Assembly: GCA_905233915.1 (NCBI GenBank) | Contig: CAJOFM010000012.1 | Coordinates: 1-64,000, forward strand | From: an uncultured Muribaculaceae bacterium | GTDB lineage: Bacteria; Bacteroidota; Bacteroidia; Bacteroidales; Muribaculaceae | DNA: 64,000 nucleotides | Reading direction: 5' to 3' | Shown: positions 62,365-64,000 of the stretch, piece by piece | How the letters are laid out: each line of letters begins with the position of its first letter | How positions within the stretch are numbered: the stretch's first letter is position 1 | Program-made: the position numbers and the translations under genes | The notes under the pieces: model-generated | Seen by the model: only the letters and a program-made list of their open reading frames with translations | Told to the model about the DNA's origin: nothing | The model's database searches: none

Positions 62365-63744
62365 ATGAATTTACCAGAGGCGTTTATAGAGCAGTTGCAG
62401 AGCCTGCTGCCCGATGAGTGGGAGGCACTGGCCAAGGCTATCACGACCACCGAACCCAGTGTCGCTGTGCGTGTAAACGACATGCGTGGGGTAGGGGTAC
62501 CCTCGGGTACCCGCCGTGTGCCCTGGTGCGGGCAGGGTTTCTATCTTGCCGACCGCCCGGCCTTCACCTTCGACCCCGACTGGCATGCGGGTCGCTACTA
62601 TGTGCAGGACGCCTCGTCGATGTTCATTGCTCATGTCATCAGGAACCTCGTGCAGGAACCGGTACGTTACCTTGACCTGTGTGCCGCACCTGGCGGCAAG
62701 ACCACGGCTGCGATTCAGGCTTTGCCCTCACAGTCGCTGGTGGTGGCCAACGAAATCGTGCCGCCGCGGGCCCGTGTGCTGGCCGATAACGTCATCCGCT
62801 GGGGCCATCCCTGTTGCGTGGCGACCAGCAACGCTCCGGCCCAAATCGGCAAACTGACCCGTTTCTTTGACGTTATTGCGGCCGACGTGCCGTGCAGCGG
62901 CGAGGGGATGATGCGCAAGGACGATGAGGCCGTGTCACAATGGACGCCCGCCCTGGTCGAGCAGTGTGCCCAGCGTCAGCGTGAGATCCTCAGCGACGTG
63001 TGGGATGCCCTGCGCCCCGGTGGACTGCTCATCTACAGCACTTGCACCTACAACCGCCAGGAAAACGAGGAAATCGCCGATTTCATTGTCAACGAACTGG
63101 GAGCAACATCGCTGGAGGTGCCCGTCGAGGCCGAATGGAACATCCATCCTGCCATCGGCAGCGATTACCATTGCTACCGCTTCATGCCACACCGTGTGGA
63201 CGGCGAGGGCCTATTTATGGCCGCATTCCGCAAGCATGGCGATGCCCCGCGTGAACTCCCACGCATCAATGAGAAAAAGGAGAAAAAAGAGAAGAAAAAC
63301 GATGCCGTCGGCACCGATTGGCTCGACAAGCCCGATAACTACGTTGCTGACCAGCAAGGTGACCTCAGCATCGCCGTGCCCGCCGATATCCGTCGAGAAG
63401 TAACGGTCCTGCGCGCTTCGCTGACCGTGCTTCATGCCGGTGTGGAACTGGCAACCGTGATGGGCCGCAAGACGGTACCGCACCACGCCCTGGCGATGTC
63501 GATGGTCCGCTCAGGAGATGCATTCCCCGTCTGTGAGGTGGATTACCCGACGGCCCTGCGCTACCTGCGTGGCGAGAGCATCATCGTGGACGGTCCTCGC
63601 AGCTACGTCCTCGTCGCCCACCAGGGTGCCGTCCTGGGCTTTGCCAACAACCTGGGTAACCGCGCCAACAACCTCTACCCCAAGTCCCAACGCATCCTCA
63701 GCACCCACCTCCCCGACACCCAGCCCGCAATCATCACGGAGTGA
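62365..63744 (+). CDS. RsmB/NOP family rRNA cytosine-5 methyltransferase (RsmF-like)
   Basis: SAM-dependent methyltransferase of 459 residues that probably makes m5C in 16S rRNA. The N-terminal half is the NOP2/Sun catalytic domain: DLCAAPGGKTTAAIQAL (SAM binding), ADVPCSGEGMMRKDDEAVSQ with the releasing Cys, and YSTCTYNRQENEEIADF with the catalytic Cys. A Lys/Glu-rich linker (about 308-322) leads to a C-terminal RNA-binding extension (about 340-440) as in RsmF. I chose the ATG at 62365 (MNLPEAFIEQLQSLLPDEW) because the upstream GTG at 62341 lies before the promoter box. Confidence 0.92.
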   Translation: MNLPEAFIEQLQSLLPDEWEALAKAITTTEPSVAVRVNDMRGVGVPSGTRRVPWCGQGFYLADRPAFTFDPDWHAGRYYVQDASSMFIAHVIRNLVQEPVRYLDLCAAPGGKTTAAIQALPSQSLVVANEIVPPRARVLADNVIRWGHPCCVATSNAPAQIGKLTRFFDVIAADVPCSGEGMMRKDDEAVSQWTPALVEQCAQRQREILSDVWDALRPGGLLIYSTCTYNRQENEEIADFIVNELGATSLEVPVEAEWNIHPAIGSDYHCYRFMPHRVDGEGLFMAAFRKHGDAPRELPRINEKKEKKEKKNDAVGTDWLDKPDNYVADQQGDLSIAVPADIRREVTVLRASLTVLHAGVELATVMGRKTVPHHALAMSMVRSGDAFPVCEVDYPTALRYLRGESIIVDGPRSYVLVAHQGAVLGFANNLGNRANNLYPKSQRILSTHLPDTQPAIITE

Positions 63745-64000
63745 AAAGGTCATCCATTGTGACCGTGGCATAGATACTGCCTGAATACTTGTTCTGTTTC
63801 AGACCATAGGTCGTGACGAGAATCGTGTGGATGGCATCTTTGGTCTTAGTAAAATGAACAAAAGTGCCCTGTCGTTCTCTTAGGATTTGTTCATATTCCC
63901 CAGTAATAGCGTATGAATCTTGGCTATACTTCATTTCGCACATATCAATAATGTGGTCTCCACGGCACAACAAAAGGTCGATTTGAACACCTGGCCACTC
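63734..64000 (-). CDS. C-terminal part of a DUF234-type AAA ATPase (5' end outside window)
   Basis: The frame is open to the window edge; 88 C-terminal residues are visible. They match the PD-(D/E)XK-like domain at the end of archaeal-type DUF234 ATPases: WPGVQIDLLLCRGDHIIDMC followed by EMKYSQDSYAI, with the Asp and Glu-x-Lys residues in the right order, then EYEQILRERQGTF. Such single-gene ATPases are frequent in Bacteroidales, and their function is unsettled. Its stop overlaps the end of the converging RNA methyltransferase gene by 11 bases. Confidence 0.8.
   Translation of the reverse strand, partial: EWPGVQIDLLLCRGDHIIDMCEMKYSQDSYAITGEYEQILRERQGTFVHFTKTKDAIHTILVTTYGLKQNKYSGSIYATVTMDDLFTP

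Overview
The window is chromosomal DNA from a gut-type Bacteroidales bacterium, probably Muribaculaceae- or Prevotella-like; I cannot fix the genus. The evidence is a SusC/SusD/surface-lipoprotein locus, DUF4923, DUF3244 and GH3-like genes, dockerin-tailed and type IX-sorted secreted proteins, and many promoters of the Bacteroidetes primary sigma factor (TTTG, about 20 nt, then TAnnTTTG). In several genes that -7 box overlaps an upstream GTG or TTG start, which shows that the true start is the next ATG. No rRNA, tRNA, CRISPR array, insertion sequence or phage was recognised.

Left part (1-18 kb): a glycan-type uptake locus opens the window. It holds a SusC whose barrel runs into an OmpA domain, a SusD, and a lipoprotein gene broken by one missing base. 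The rimP-nusA-infB-folK core operon follows. A minus-strand run then carries a GH3-like adenylate enzyme, an AT-rich DUF1016 nuclease, an LTA-synthase-like enzyme and an AraC regulator. A recurring hairpin plus 'CTGAAAA' tail sits just upstream of several start codons.

Middle (18-49 kb): a three-gene unit (unknown protein with a duplicated domain, MoxR AAA+ ATPase, VWA protein with a degenerate metallopeptidase motif) is followed by panB, a secreted Cys/Lys/Met repeat protein, a 1297-residue modular hydrolase, a beta-helix protein, a Na/Pi transporter, a glycosyltransferase and NAD kinase. Next come a secreted trio (DUF3244, subtilase-dockerin, dockerin protein), a TPR regulator, the nadA-gpx-leuS-rdgB cluster, a Pmp3-type peptide, and a sigma/anti-sigma pair. 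A 48-bp element upstream of the sigma gene recurs upstream of a nearby lipoprotein hydrolase gene.

Right part (49-64 kb): an AT-rich accessory island looks like a defence or stress cassette. A WYL regulator is followed by an 815-residue fusion of a degenerate type I methyltransferase, a specificity-subunit-like domain and a histidine kinase. Its partner is a receiver-domain protein with an unknown C-terminal domain, and a strong hairpin closes the unit. A Schlafen/AlbA_2 protein, a 12-bp minisatellite and a Pif1-like helicase follow. The methyltransferase/kinase/receiver unit is the best candidate for an undescribed system. A BlaI/M56-TonB pair with palindromic operators, gyrB, an RsmF-type rRNA methyltransferase and the end of a DUF234-type ATPase gene finish the window.
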